From: an uncultured Eubacteriales bacterium
GTDB lineage: Bacteria; Bacillota; Clostridia; Oscillospirales; Acutalibacteraceae
DNA length: 9,910 nt
Assembly: GCA_934476545.1 (NCBI GenBank)
Contig: CAKSOB010000053.1
Coordinates: 1-9,910, forward strand
Reading direction: 5' to 3'
Shown: positions 1-6,484 of the stretch, piece after piece
Position numbering within the stretch: the first letter of the stretch is position 1
Layout of the letters: every line of letters starts with the position of its first letter
Made by a program: the position numbers and the translations under genes
Notes under the pieces: generated by a model
What the model saw: only the letters and a program-made list of their open reading frames with translations
Told to the model about the DNA's origin: nothing
The model's database searches: none

Positions 1-1
1 C

Positions 2-76
2 ACTTTGGCAGAGGGGCTTTCCGAGCTGCGGAAAACCCGTCAGGGAATCAAGGCAACCCAGAGAAATAACCAGTAG
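2..76 (+). CDS. C-terminal end of an unidentified upstream gene (partial)
   Basis: Reading from base 2 gives 24 codons, then TAG at 74-76. The peptide is hydrophilic and helix-like, ending in KATQRNNQ. A competing frame from base 3 stays open longer but runs through the terminator stem, so it is unlikely to be coding. The frame from base 1 also closes, at 67-69. Support comes from amino-acid composition and from the terminator 65 bases downstream, which fits the end of a transcription unit. The family cannot be recognised from so short a tail, and the gene is separate from the dcw unit that follows. Confidence 0.4.
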   Translation, partial: TLAEGLSELRKTRQGIKATQRNNQ

Positions 77-140
77 AATTCGAGAGAAGTCCTTAGGGAT
101 AAATCTGAACTTTTCGTTAACATTTATGGGAGGTTCATCA

Positions 141-174
141 GGCGTACTACAAGATGTTGTGGTGCGCCTTTTTT
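141..174 (+). terminator. Rho-independent terminator upstream of the dcw cluster
   Basis: A 12-bp stem pairs 141-152 with 157-168 and includes two G-U wobbles. The loop is GATG, and six T residues follow at 169-174. This is a textbook intrinsic terminator. It probably ends the transcript of the gene finishing at base 76 and insulates the mraZ promoter from it. Confidence 0.9.
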
Positions 175-252
175 ATTGTATATATATCCGTGCAGCGGAA
201 GGAAACAGGCGGAATTAGGGTGTATTTTTATTCAATTCAGGGGAAAATGAGG

Positions 253-281
253 TTGAAATCAGCGGGGATTTATTATATAAT
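253..281 (+). promoter_or_regulatory. Sigma-A promoter of the mraZ operon
   Basis: The -35 box TTGAAA (253-258) and the perfect -10 box TATAAT (276-281) are separated by exactly 17 bases. Transcription should start near 288-289, giving a leader of about 72 bases before mraZ. The promoter lies after the terminator at 141-174 and directly before the MraZ boxes, so it is the natural main promoter of the cluster. Confidence 0.85.
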
Positions 282-293
282 CAGAATAGATAG

Positions 294-308
294 TGGGGAG
301 AAGTGGGG
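294..308 (+). promoter_or_regulatory. MraZ boxes: two TGGGG repeats
   Basis: TGGGG occurs at 294-298 and 304-308 with a 5-base spacer, so the repeats are one helical turn apart. MraZ is known to bind TGGG-type repeats with 5-base spacers upstream of its own gene in E. coli. A third, in-phase copy (AAGT at 311-314) is degenerate. The boxes lie just after the predicted transcription start, where bound MraZ would obstruct RNA polymerase. Autoregulation by the mraZ product is therefore likely. Confidence 0.75.
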
Positions 309-347
309 AAAAGTTCCATTCTGTGAAAAATAGGATGAACTTTTCCC
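306..347 (+). promoter_or_regulatory. Leader hairpin before mraZ, overlapping the second MraZ box
   Basis: GGGAAAAGTTC (306-316) and GAACTTTTCCC (337-347) form a perfect 11-bp inverted repeat. Beyond a bulged C317, seven more pairs (318-324 with 330-336, two of them G-U) extend it to a loop at 325-329. There is no T tract, so it is not a terminator. It shares three bases with the second MraZ box and ends three bases before the mraZ ribosome binding site (AGGTGG, 351-356). It could stabilise the transcript, affect translation of mraZ, or be a protein-binding palindrome. Confidence 0.65.
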
Positions 348-360
348 AAGAGGTGGCAGG

Positions 361-780
361 ATGTTAATTGGTGAATATCAACATACCATTGATGCAAAAA
401 ACCGGGTGATTGTGCCTGCCAAATTTCGAGAGGATTTGGGCAGCTTATTCTACATCACCAAGGGGTTAGACGGTTGCCTGTTTGTGCTTTCCAGAAAAGG
501 ATGGGAGCAGCTTCAGGCAAAAATTGATGCTATGCCGCTTTCCAAATCCCGCGGTCTTCAACGGTTTTTCTTTGCCGGTGCCGCCGAGGCGGAGCCGGAC
601 AAGCAGGGACGCATTTTAATTCCGCAAAATTTGCGGGAATATGCCGAATTAGAGAAGGATGTTACCTTTATCGGAACCTCTACCCGTGCGGAAATTTGGA
701 GTACGGAGAAATGGAATCGAATGAACGAAGAACTCACCGAGGCATCCATTGTTGAGGTAATGGACGAATTGGAATTTTAG
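361..780 (+). CDS. mraZ: Transcriptional regulator MraZ
   Basis: A DNA-binding regulator of the dcw cluster, 139 residues, slightly shorter than many family members. MraZ has two SpoVT/AbrB-like swapped-hairpin repeats and forms ring-shaped oligomers. Both family DxxxR signatures are present: D11-A-K-N-R15 followed by VIVPAKFR, and D80-K-Q-G-R84 followed by ILIP. The ATG start is preceded by AGGTGG (351-356), and the N-terminus GEYQHTID matches the family start. As first gene of the cluster, behind a promoter carrying TGGGG boxes, it probably represses its own operon. rsmH begins 20 bases after its stop, the usual pairing. Identity is secure; the regulatory role is inferred from the E. coli and Mycoplasma proteins. 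Confidence 0.97.
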   Translation: MLIGEYQHTIDAKNRVIVPAKFREDLGSLFYITKGLDGCLFVLSRKGWEQLQAKIDAMPLSKSRGLQRFFFAGAAEAEPDKQGRILIPQNLREYAELEKDVTFIGTSTRAEIWSTEKWNRMNEELTEASIVEVMDELEF

Positions 781-800
781 AGCAAAAGGGCGGGTACAGT

Positions 801-1727
801 ATGGAATTTCATCATAAATCTGTTTTGTTTGCCGAAACGATTGAATCGTTGGCGGTGCGCCCGGACGGTCAGTACATTGACGGTACTGCCGGCGGCGGCG
901 GTCACTCCGAAGCGATTGTACGGCAGCTTACCACCGGTCGACTTTTGTCTATCGACCAAGACCCGGATGCCATTGCAACGGTGAAGAATCGCTTGGGAAA
1001 ATATCCTTGTTCCACCGTGGCACAGGGAGAGTTTTCGCACATGGCGGAAATTGCCGAGGACTGCGGCATGGGACCCATCGACGGTATCCTTTTGGATATC
1101 GGTGTGTCCTCCCACCAGTTGGATACGCCGGAGCGAGGATTTTCTTATCACCACGAAGCACCGTTGGATATGCGTATGAGCCAAGAAGGGCGCAGCGCTT
1201 ATGACCTGGTGAACTCCCTGTCTTGGCAAGAATTGGCGCAAATCATCAGCCGCTATGGCGAGGACAAGAACGCCAAACGCATTGCTATGGGCATTGAGCG
1301 TGCCAGAGCGGAGGGACCCATCGAAACCACCACCCAGTTGGCGGATATTATTCGAGAGTCTGTTCCGGCAGCGGTGCGCAGAGCAGAGGGACACCCTGCC
1401 CGCAAAACCTTTCAGGCACTGCGAATTGCCGTAAACCAAGAGTTAGACCACTTGACCACTGCGTTGGAAGCAGCCTTTTCCTTGCTGAAGCCCGGCGGTC
1501 GGTTAGCGGTTATTACCTTCCACTCGTTGGAAGATCGTATTGTAAAGCAAACCATGAACGAGTGGTGCAAGGGTTGCACTTGTCCGCCGGACTTTCCGGT
1601 GTGCGTGTGCGGCAACAAGCCGAAAGCATCCTTGTTATATAAAAAGGGATTGGCGCCGTCGGAAGAAGAACTGGCGGAGAATCCAAGAAGCCGCAGCGCA
1701 AGACTGCGTGTATGCATTAAACTATAA
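801..1727 (+). CDS. rsmH: 16S rRNA (cytosine1402-N4)-methyltransferase RsmH
   Basis: Uses S-adenosylmethionine to methylate N4 of C1402 in the 16S rRNA decoding centre; formerly MraW. At 308 residues it is of normal size. The N-terminus FHHKSVLFAE is typical. The SAM-binding motif DGTAGGGGHS is at 27-36, the ITFHSLEDR motif at 238-246, and the terminal NPRSRSARLR block at 294-303. Cysteines at 256, 259, 261, 268 and 270 form the CxxCxC...CxC cluster seen in many RsmH proteins. The ribosome binding site is AAAAGGGCGGG (784-793), 7 bases before ATG. It sits in its standard place between mraZ and ftsL and is probably co-transcribed with both. Confidence 0.98.
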   Translation: MEFHHKSVLFAETIESLAVRPDGQYIDGTAGGGGHSEAIVRQLTTGRLLSIDQDPDAIATVKNRLGKYPCSTVAQGEFSHMAEIAEDCGMGPIDGILLDIGVSSHQLDTPERGFSYHHEAPLDMRMSQEGRSAYDLVNSLSWQELAQIISRYGEDKNAKRIAMGIERARAEGPIETTTQLADIIRESVPAAVRRAEGHPARKTFQALRIAVNQELDHLTTALEAAFSLLKPGGRLAVITFHSLEDRIVKQTMNEWCKGCTCPPDFPVCVCGNKPKASLLYKKGLAPSEEELAENPRSRSARLRVCIKL

Positions 1728-1750
1728 TTTGGGGATAGGAGGGAACAGGA

Positions 1751-2272
1751 GTGCCACACAAAAATACATCCAGCGCATATGATTTTTCTCGGTTTGAACC
1801 GAAGGTTGCCGCACCTGCTCAGCCAACCCAAAAGGAACAGCCCAAGCAGGAGAGCAACATTGTAGCTATTCCGGAGGAACATCTTCGCAAGACTACAAAA
1901 TTTCGCCGCCGGTTAAAAACACGGGGCGCAGCCAAGAAGGTGATTCTCATTGGCGTGGGTGCTGCAATTTGTACGGTGTTGATTGCCGGTCAGGTTCGGA
2001 TGTCCGAATTGACAGATAAAATCGACACGGCGCAGCAGAGTCTGACAGAGGCGGAGAGCTTGTATACCCAGTATCAGATGAAGAACGATTCCCAGTTTTC
2101 ACTCACAACCATCGAGGAGTATGCTTCTAAAAATTTGGGGATGACCAAGGCGGATCAAACACAAATGGAGTACATAGAGTTGTCCTCCAAGGACAAGGGC
2201 GAGGTAATGCAGGTAAAAGAGCAAAATTGGTTGGTATCTGCATGGAACTACGTTGTCAATTTGTTGTCATAA
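1751..2272 (+). CDS. ftsL: FtsL-type bitopic cell division protein
   Basis: A predicted divisome scaffold; FtsL proteins join DivIB/FtsQ and DivIC/FtsB at the septum and help activate FtsW-FtsI. The 173 residues comprise a cytoplasmic tail rich in Pro, Gln and Lys (1-62, basic near 46-63), one membrane segment (about 63-80), an extracytoplasmic coiled coil (about 81-111), the IEEYASKNLGM block (121-131) typical of FtsL/DivIC, and an amphipathic C-terminal helix. It is longer than most FtsL proteins, at both ends. The GTG start follows AGGAGGG (1737-1743) by 7 bases. FtsL sequences diverge quickly, so the call rests on architecture, the EYA...LGM block and position between rsmH and the PBP gene. 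A DivIC-like label is the main alternative. Confidence 0.82.
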   Translation: MPHKNTSSAYDFSRFEPKVAAPAQPTQKEQPKQESNIVAIPEEHLRKTTKFRRRLKTRGAAKKVILIGVGAAICTVLIAGQVRMSELTDKIDTAQQSLTEAESLYTQYQMKNDSQFSLTTIEEYASKNLGMTKADQTQMEYIELSSKDKGEVMQVKEQNWLVSAWNYVVNLLS

Positions 2273-2451
2273 GATTTATATTGTGCCAGTATGATGAAAA
2301 CGGAAGTCTGTCATTGCAACGATTCCGGCGAACATACCGGTTTGAGGACAAAGAGTTGAGGAAACCGATGCTACCGGTTGGCGCTGAGGTGGTAACCGTA
2401 AGTGCTGCGGTTTTGCCTTAACTCTTATTTTTGTAAAGGGAGGAATGGGAT
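2273..2451 (+). other. ftsL-PBP intergenic leader with interleaved inverted repeats
   Basis: The 179-base gap contains CGGTT at 2338-2342, 2375-2379 and 2408-2412, alternating with AACCG at 2363-2367 and 2394-2398. Each AACCG can pair with the CGGTT on either side, giving alternative hairpins; the first can reach 6 bp (2338-2343 with 2362-2367). No stem is followed at once by a T tract; the nearest T run begins near 2427. The only short reading frames, such as 22 codons from 2291, lack a convincing ribosome binding site. No clear promoter is seen. The 3' end carries the PBP ribosome binding site AAAGGGAGG (2435-2443). Confidence 0.4.
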
Positions 2452-4737
2452 TTGGCAAAGGGACCAACAATAACCATGTGGCGCAGAGCCATGTTTGTAC
2501 TCATCGGACTGATTGCCGTCGGATTCGGTGTCGTTGTGTTCAGTTTGGTTCGGATTCAGTTGGTGGACGGCAGCGGTTTGAAGAAAATTGCTCTGGATCA
2601 ACAACTGCAAGATACGCAAATTGCAGCCAAACGTGGTACGATTTATGACGCAAACGGCAAGATTTTGGCACAGAGCGCCAGCGTTTGGCAGGTTGTACTG
2701 GAACCAAAATATATTCTGCCCAGCAGCAGTGATACAGACGCTCAGAAAGCAAACAAAGAGGCTGCCAGAGCCAGAATCGTTTCCGGCTTGGCAGAAATCC
2801 TTGCTATAGATGAGGATACCATTCAAAAGAAGATTGATAAGGGTACCTACTACGAGGTGTTGAAGCGAAAGGTAGAGACCGAAGAGCGGGATAAAATCCT
2901 GAAGCTGAAAGAAGAACTGGTAGACAACTACAACCAGAGCAGCGGTATTTTGTTGGAATCCGACTATAAGCGGTACTACCCTTACGGCACACTGGCTTCC
3001 ACCGTTCTGGGATTTGTAGGTTCTGACGGACAGGGACTCTCCGGGTTGGAAGTGTACTACGACGACTACCTTACCGGTACAGCAGGCAGAGTGGTCAGCA
3101 TTAAAAATGCGGTTGGTACCGATATGCCTTTTGAGTACGACCAAATGGAAGAAGCAGAGGACGGTTACAGCTTGAAGCTGACCATAGATGCAACCATTCA
3201 GAGTATTTTGGAAAAGTATTTGGATGAAGGCGTTATCAACAACAACGTGCATAACCGTGCGACTGCCATCTGCATGAATGTAAAGACCGGTGCTATCTTG
3301 GGTATGGCGGTGTCCGGCGACTTTGACCCGAACGACCCGTATACCATCACCGACGAAGAGGTGATGGACGCTATTTCCAAGCTGCCGGAAAACGAGCAGC
3401 AGCAAGCGGAATCTGATGCGCTGCAAGCTCAGTGGAGAAACAAGGCAGTGAGTGATACGTACTATCCGGGTTCTGTTTTTAAGATGGTAACCCTCTCCGC
3501 AGCCTTTGAGGAGAATTTGGTAAGAGAAAGCGATACCTTCACCTGTAACGGTTACACCAAGGTAGAGGATCGTACCATCAACTGCCACGTTACGGAAGGT
3601 CACGGTACCGAAACTGTGGAAGAAGGCTTGATGAACTCCTGTAACCCAATGTTTATGTGGTTGGGCTTTAAGCTGGGCAAAGAGAACTTTATGGAATATT
3701 TCCACGGCTTTGGCTTTGCCGATAAAACAGGCGTCGACCTGCCGGGTGAATCCAACAGTATTTTCTACGACGCTTCCCAAATGAACGACGTTGACTTGGC
3801 GGTTTATTCCTTTGGTCAGAACTTCTCCATCACCCCGATTCAGATGGTGACCGCTGCCGCAACTATTGCCAACGGCGGTTATCTGGTACAGCCTTATGTT
3901 GTATCTCAGATTATGGACAGTGACGGCAACATTGTAAAGACTACCGAAACCAACGTGAAGCGGCAGGTCATTTCTACCGAAACCGCAAAGCGTGTGGCAA
4001 AGATTATGAACCGCAACGCCACAGAGGGTACTGCGAAGAACGGTTACGTTGCAGGCTATCGCATCTGCGGTAAGACCGGTACTTCCGAAAAGGTGGCGAA
4101 GTACTGGGAAGAAGGCGGCGAGGCAAAGGGCGCTGTCATGCAGTACATTGCGTCCTACTGCGGCTTTGCGCCGTTGGATGACCCGGAAGTGGCCCTTTTG
4201 GTATTCTTTGACGAGCCGGACGTTTCCGGTAACTTCTATGGCGGCGCCGTAGCCGGTCCTGTTTTCGCAAACATGATGAGCGAAATTCTGCCGTACTTGG
4301 GCGTAGAGCCACAGTATACCGACGAGGAAGCCGATGGCTTGGATACTGCTGCTCCGGTTACCGTGGGCGAGAGCCTTACCGATGCCATTGCAAAGGTAGA
4401 AGCAGCCGACCTGAGCTATGAAGTCTACGGCGACGGCGACACCGTTTTGGCACAATCTCCGGAACCGGGCGTAACCGTTCCGAGCGGCGGAACCGTGGTA
4501 CTGTTTACCGACGAGGACAGCCAAAAGGAAACCGTAGAGGTGCCGAACTTGGTTGGATTCTCTTACAGCGAAACCAACGATATTGCAGCCTCTTACGGCT
4601 TGCAGATTAAGGTGACAGGCGTATCCTCCGGCAATGCCAGCGGTGTGTCCAGCAGCCAGAGCATTGCAAAGGGCGAAAAGGTAAAGCCGGGTACGGTCAT
4701 TACCGTAAACTTTATTACAAAGGATACCGTATTGTAA
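2452..4737 (+). CDS. ftsI: Class B penicillin-binding protein, SpoVD/FtsI type, with two PASTA domains
   Basis: A DD-transpeptidase that cross-links peptidoglycan at the septum or spore cortex, working with a SEDS polymerase. The order in 761 residues is a short cytoplasmic tail, membrane anchor (about 13-34), PBP dimerisation domain (from RGTIYD, about 63), transpeptidase domain, and two PASTA repeats (about 634-690 and 695-757). Catalytic motifs are complete: S341-V-F-K344, S396-C-N398 and K541-T-G-T544. C378 and C397 are 19 residues apart, the spacing of the redox pair of B. subtilis SpoVD. A Gln/Glu-rich stretch precedes the SxxK motif. The TTG start lies 8 bases after AAAGGGAGG. An out-of-frame ATG at 2445 is too close to that site, and the next in-frame ATG is residue 9. 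Whether it serves vegetative division, sporulation or both cannot be told. Confidence 0.93.
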   Translation: MAKGPTITMWRRAMFVLIGLIAVGFGVVVFSLVRIQLVDGSGLKKIALDQQLQDTQIAAKRGTIYDANGKILAQSASVWQVVLEPKYILPSSSDTDAQKANKEAARARIVSGLAEILAIDEDTIQKKIDKGTYYEVLKRKVETEERDKILKLKEELVDNYNQSSGILLESDYKRYYPYGTLASTVLGFVGSDGQGLSGLEVYYDDYLTGTAGRVVSIKNAVGTDMPFEYDQMEEAEDGYSLKLTIDATIQSILEKYLDEGVINNNVHNRATAICMNVKTGAILGMAVSGDFDPNDPYTITDEEVMDAISKLPENEQQQAESDALQAQWRNKAVSDTYYPGSVFKMVTLSAAFEENLVRESDTFTCNGYTKVEDRTINCHVTEGHGTETVEEGLMNSCNPMFMWLGFKLGKENFMEYFHGFGFADKTGVDLPGESNSIFYDASQMNDVDLAVYSFGQNFSITPIQMVTAAATIANGGYLVQPYVVSQIMDSDGNIVKTTETNVKRQVISTETAKRVAKIMNRNATEGTAKNGYVAGYRICGKTGTSEKVAKYWEEGGEAKGAVMQYIASYCGFAPLDDPEVALLVFFDEPDVSGNFYGGAVAGPVFANMMSEILPYLGVEPQYTDEEADGLDTAAPVTVGESLTDAIAKVEAADLSYEVYGDGDTVLAQSPEPGVTVPSGGTVVLFTDEDSQKETVEVPNLVGFSYSETNDIAASYGLQIKVTGVSSGNASGVSSSQSIAKGEKVKPGTVITVNFITKDTVL

Positions 4738-4776
4738 TTGCGGAAAAATAACCGTTATTTGACAGGAGATGATGGG

Positions 4777-5337
4777 ATGAACCTGCAAATTATAGGAGAG
4801 AAAAGCATAAAAAAGGTCATCGCTGTGGCAGATGATATTTTGGAGCAGGATGAAAACGAGATGACGCTGACCGCATTGCGGCAAATCATTGCCCACTGTG
4901 GATTGGAGGATCGCTATCGGGTGGAACCGACGGCGGCGCTTCCGCAGCTTTCCGAGCGTTGGATTCCGTACATTTTGGTAACGGAAACGGGAGCTTGCCG
5001 AGGGCGGCTCCCCACGGTATTTCCTATTTGCGTTCAGAACTACTGTTGTACCGAAAAAGAGGGAGGGTGCCACTGCACCACATTCTCTATGGAGGATCCC
5101 ACAGCGGATTTTGTAGCAGCCAACGTGCGGCAGTTTGCCGATATGGACTATGCCTTTGATCTGATAGGCTTGGGCATTATTGGGCGGGTGCATCTTGCCA
5201 AAGATGACCGGCGCTTGCTGCGTACCGCACTGATTGCGGCTTCGGCGGCATTATCATGTGGCATTTCCTTTGCCGATGTGGTGGAGGTGCTGAACACTTT
5301 GCCGGTGTTGCATCCAAGCTGCTGTTCGGCGCATTGA
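4777..5337 (+). CDS. Uncharacterised cysteine-rich protein in the murE/murF position
   Basis: I do not firmly recognise this 186-residue protein. ATG at 4777 is chosen because AGGAG (4764-4768) lies 8 bases upstream; the frame opens at TTG 4738 with no such site. It has no signal peptide or membrane anchor and ten cysteines, five in a cluster at C85-C90-C91-C98-C100 that might bind metal. Residues 101-172 (TTFSMEDPTADF, then an Ala-rich helix ending in GISFADVVEVL) loosely resemble the end of the central domain of Mur ligases. VTETG at 68-72 recalls a degraded P-loop, but no GKT/GKS motif exists. The gene occupies the slot of murE/murF. It may be a shrunken Mur-ligase relic or an unrelated lineage-specific protein. 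A possible frameshift near 5300 is described in the findings. The reading frame is convincing; the function is not known. Confidence 0.65.
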   Translation: MNLQIIGEKSIKKVIAVADDILEQDENEMTLTALRQIIAHCGLEDRYRVEPTAALPQLSERWIPYILVTETGACRGRLPTVFPICVQNYCCTEKEGGCHCTTFSMEDPTADFVAANVRQFADMDYAFDLIGLGIIGRVHLAKDDRRLLRTALIAASAALSCGISFADVVEVLNTLPVLHPSCCSAH

Positions 5338-5348
5338 TGGGATAGCGG

Positions 5349-5376
5349 TTGTAAGCAAATGTTTACAGAATAATAG
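5349..5376 (+). promoter_or_regulatory. Possible promoter before mraY with a palindrome in its spacer
   Basis: TTGTAA (5349-5354) and TAATAG (5371-5376) are separated by 16 bases and could form a weak sigma-A promoter. The 18-base sequence at 5350-5367 is an imperfect palindrome (TGTAA.CA..TG.TTACA), occupying the spacer, as an operator would. Just downstream, AATGGA (5377-5382) and TCCATT (5387-5392) form a small 6-bp hairpin with no T tract. This could give mraY and the genes after it independent transcription. Evidence is pattern only. Confidence 0.35.
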
Positions 5377-5417
5377 AATGGAGTTTTCCATTTAGTGAAG
5401 AAAAAGGTGGAACACAC

Positions 5418-6443
5418 ATGATAGGAATTTGGACTGTGCTGTCTGCGGTCATTGCATTTGGCGTAACAGCACTCTTGGGGTTTTGGTTTATTCCCTTTTT
5501 GAAGAAAATTAAATTCGGTCAAACCATTCGGGAAGAGGGTCCCAAATGGCACGCCGGAAAAGACGGTACGCCAACCATGGGCGGCATCATGTTTATCATT
5601 GGCATTGCCGTGGCGGTAGCGGTTTGCCTGCCCATTTTGTACGCAACCATGAGCGGCTCAAACTCTTTGGGCATGGCAGAAACCCGCCTGATGATGGTAA
5701 AGGTCATCGGTGGCGGCTTGATGGCATTGGCGTTCGGTGCGATCGGTTTTATCGACGACTACATTAAAGTGGTTAAGAAGCGGAACTTGGGCTTGACTGC
5801 CATCCAAAAGCTGGTTTTGCAGTTCTTGGTAGCGGCTGCCTACTTGGCATCCATTATTTTGGCAGGCGGTGATTCTACCACCTACATTCCCTTTGCGGGC
5901 AGTGTAGATCTTGGGATCTTCTACTGGATTTTGGCGCTGTTGGTGATTGTGGGTATGGTAAACGCAGTCAACTTTACCGACGGTATCGACGGCTTGAACG
6001 GCTCTGTTACCTTCTTTGTTAGCATTTTCTTTATGCTGATTGCAGGCTTTATGATGGCAGGCGGTATGAGCGTTTTTGCTGCAGCGGTTGCAGGCGGCTG
6101 TATGGGCTTCCTCATGTGGAACTTCAACCCGGCAAAGGTGTTCATGGGCGATACCGGTTCCCTGTTCTTGGGCGGTGCGGTGTGTGCCATGGCATTTGGC
6201 TTGAACGTGCCGATTCTGCTGCTGCCAATGGGAATTGTGTATATCATGGAGATTCTCTCCGTAGTGTTGCAGGTAACTTACTTTAAGCTGACCCACGGCA
6301 AGCGCCTGTTTAAGATGAGCCCGATCCACCACCACTTTGAAATGTGTGGCTGGGGCGAAATGAAGATTTGTATTGTTGCCAGCGGTGTGACCATTTTAAT
6401 GGGAATCCTGTGCGTGATTCTCACCCTGTTTGGCATTGTATAA
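5418..6443 (+). CDS. mraY: Phospho-N-acetylmuramoyl-pentapeptide-transferase MraY
   Basis: Integral membrane enzyme that transfers phospho-MurNAc-pentapeptide from UDP to undecaprenyl phosphate, making lipid I on the cytoplasmic face. The length of 341 residues and about ten hydrophobic segments fit the family. Diagnostic motifs are the KxGxPTMGG-type block after HAGKDG near the N-terminus, the D113-D114-Y115 magnesium motif, NFTDGIDGL (185-193), the MGDTGS block with D245, and the H304-H305-H306 motif followed by FE. The ribosome binding site AAGGTGG (5404-5410) is 7 bases before ATG. In most Bacillota murD follows mraY; here ftsW follows after 41 bases, so murD is missing from its usual place. 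Confidence 0.98.
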   Translation: MIGIWTVLSAVIAFGVTALLGFWFIPFLKKIKFGQTIREEGPKWHAGKDGTPTMGGIMFIIGIAVAVAVCLPILYATMSGSNSLGMAETRLMMVKVIGGGLMALAFGAIGFIDDYIKVVKKRNLGLTAIQKLVLQFLVAAAYLASIILAGGDSTTYIPFAGSVDLGIFYWILALLVIVGMVNAVNFTDGIDGLNGSVTFFVSIFFMLIAGFMMAGGMSVFAAAVAGGCMGFLMWNFNPAKVFMGDTGSLFLGGAVCAMAFGLNVPILLLPMGIVYIMEILSVVLQVTYFKLTHGKRLFKMSPIHHHFEMCGWGEMKICIVASGVTILMGILCVILTLFGIV

Positions 6444-6484
6444 TACCCCCGTAAATTGGAAACGATGGGAAAGGAGGAGCCAGT

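Noticed and set aside
1..140. Possible structured RNA (RNase P, tmRNA, 6S, SRP RNA or a riboswitch) before the terminator
   Set aside because: I found none of the conserved core sequences of these RNAs and no extended pairing; a short coding tail explains 2-76 better.
306..347. mraZ leader hairpin as an intrinsic terminator
   Set aside because: No T tract follows the stem on either strand, and it lies directly before a strong ribosome binding site.
777..1439. Antisense open frame of 220 codons over rsmH
   Set aside because: Shadow of rsmH, whose motifs are unambiguous on the + strand; the antisense product has no family features.
2227..2421. 64-codon open frame overlapping the ftsL end and the following gap
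   Set aside because: It starts inside ftsL in another frame, has no ribosome binding site and no recognisable sequence; the gap looks structured rather than coding.
2425..5193. Very long antisense open frame (922 codons) covering the PBP gene and part of the next gene
   Set aside because: Its codons are in exact register with the sense codons, so it stays open simply because the sense genes avoid TTA, CTA and TCA. The product has no recognisable domain, and the sense strand encodes a clear PBP.
5658..6335. Antisense open frame of 225 codons over mraY
   Set aside because: Rich in His, Gln and Cys, typical of the reverse reading of a hydrophobic membrane protein gene; mraY is certain.
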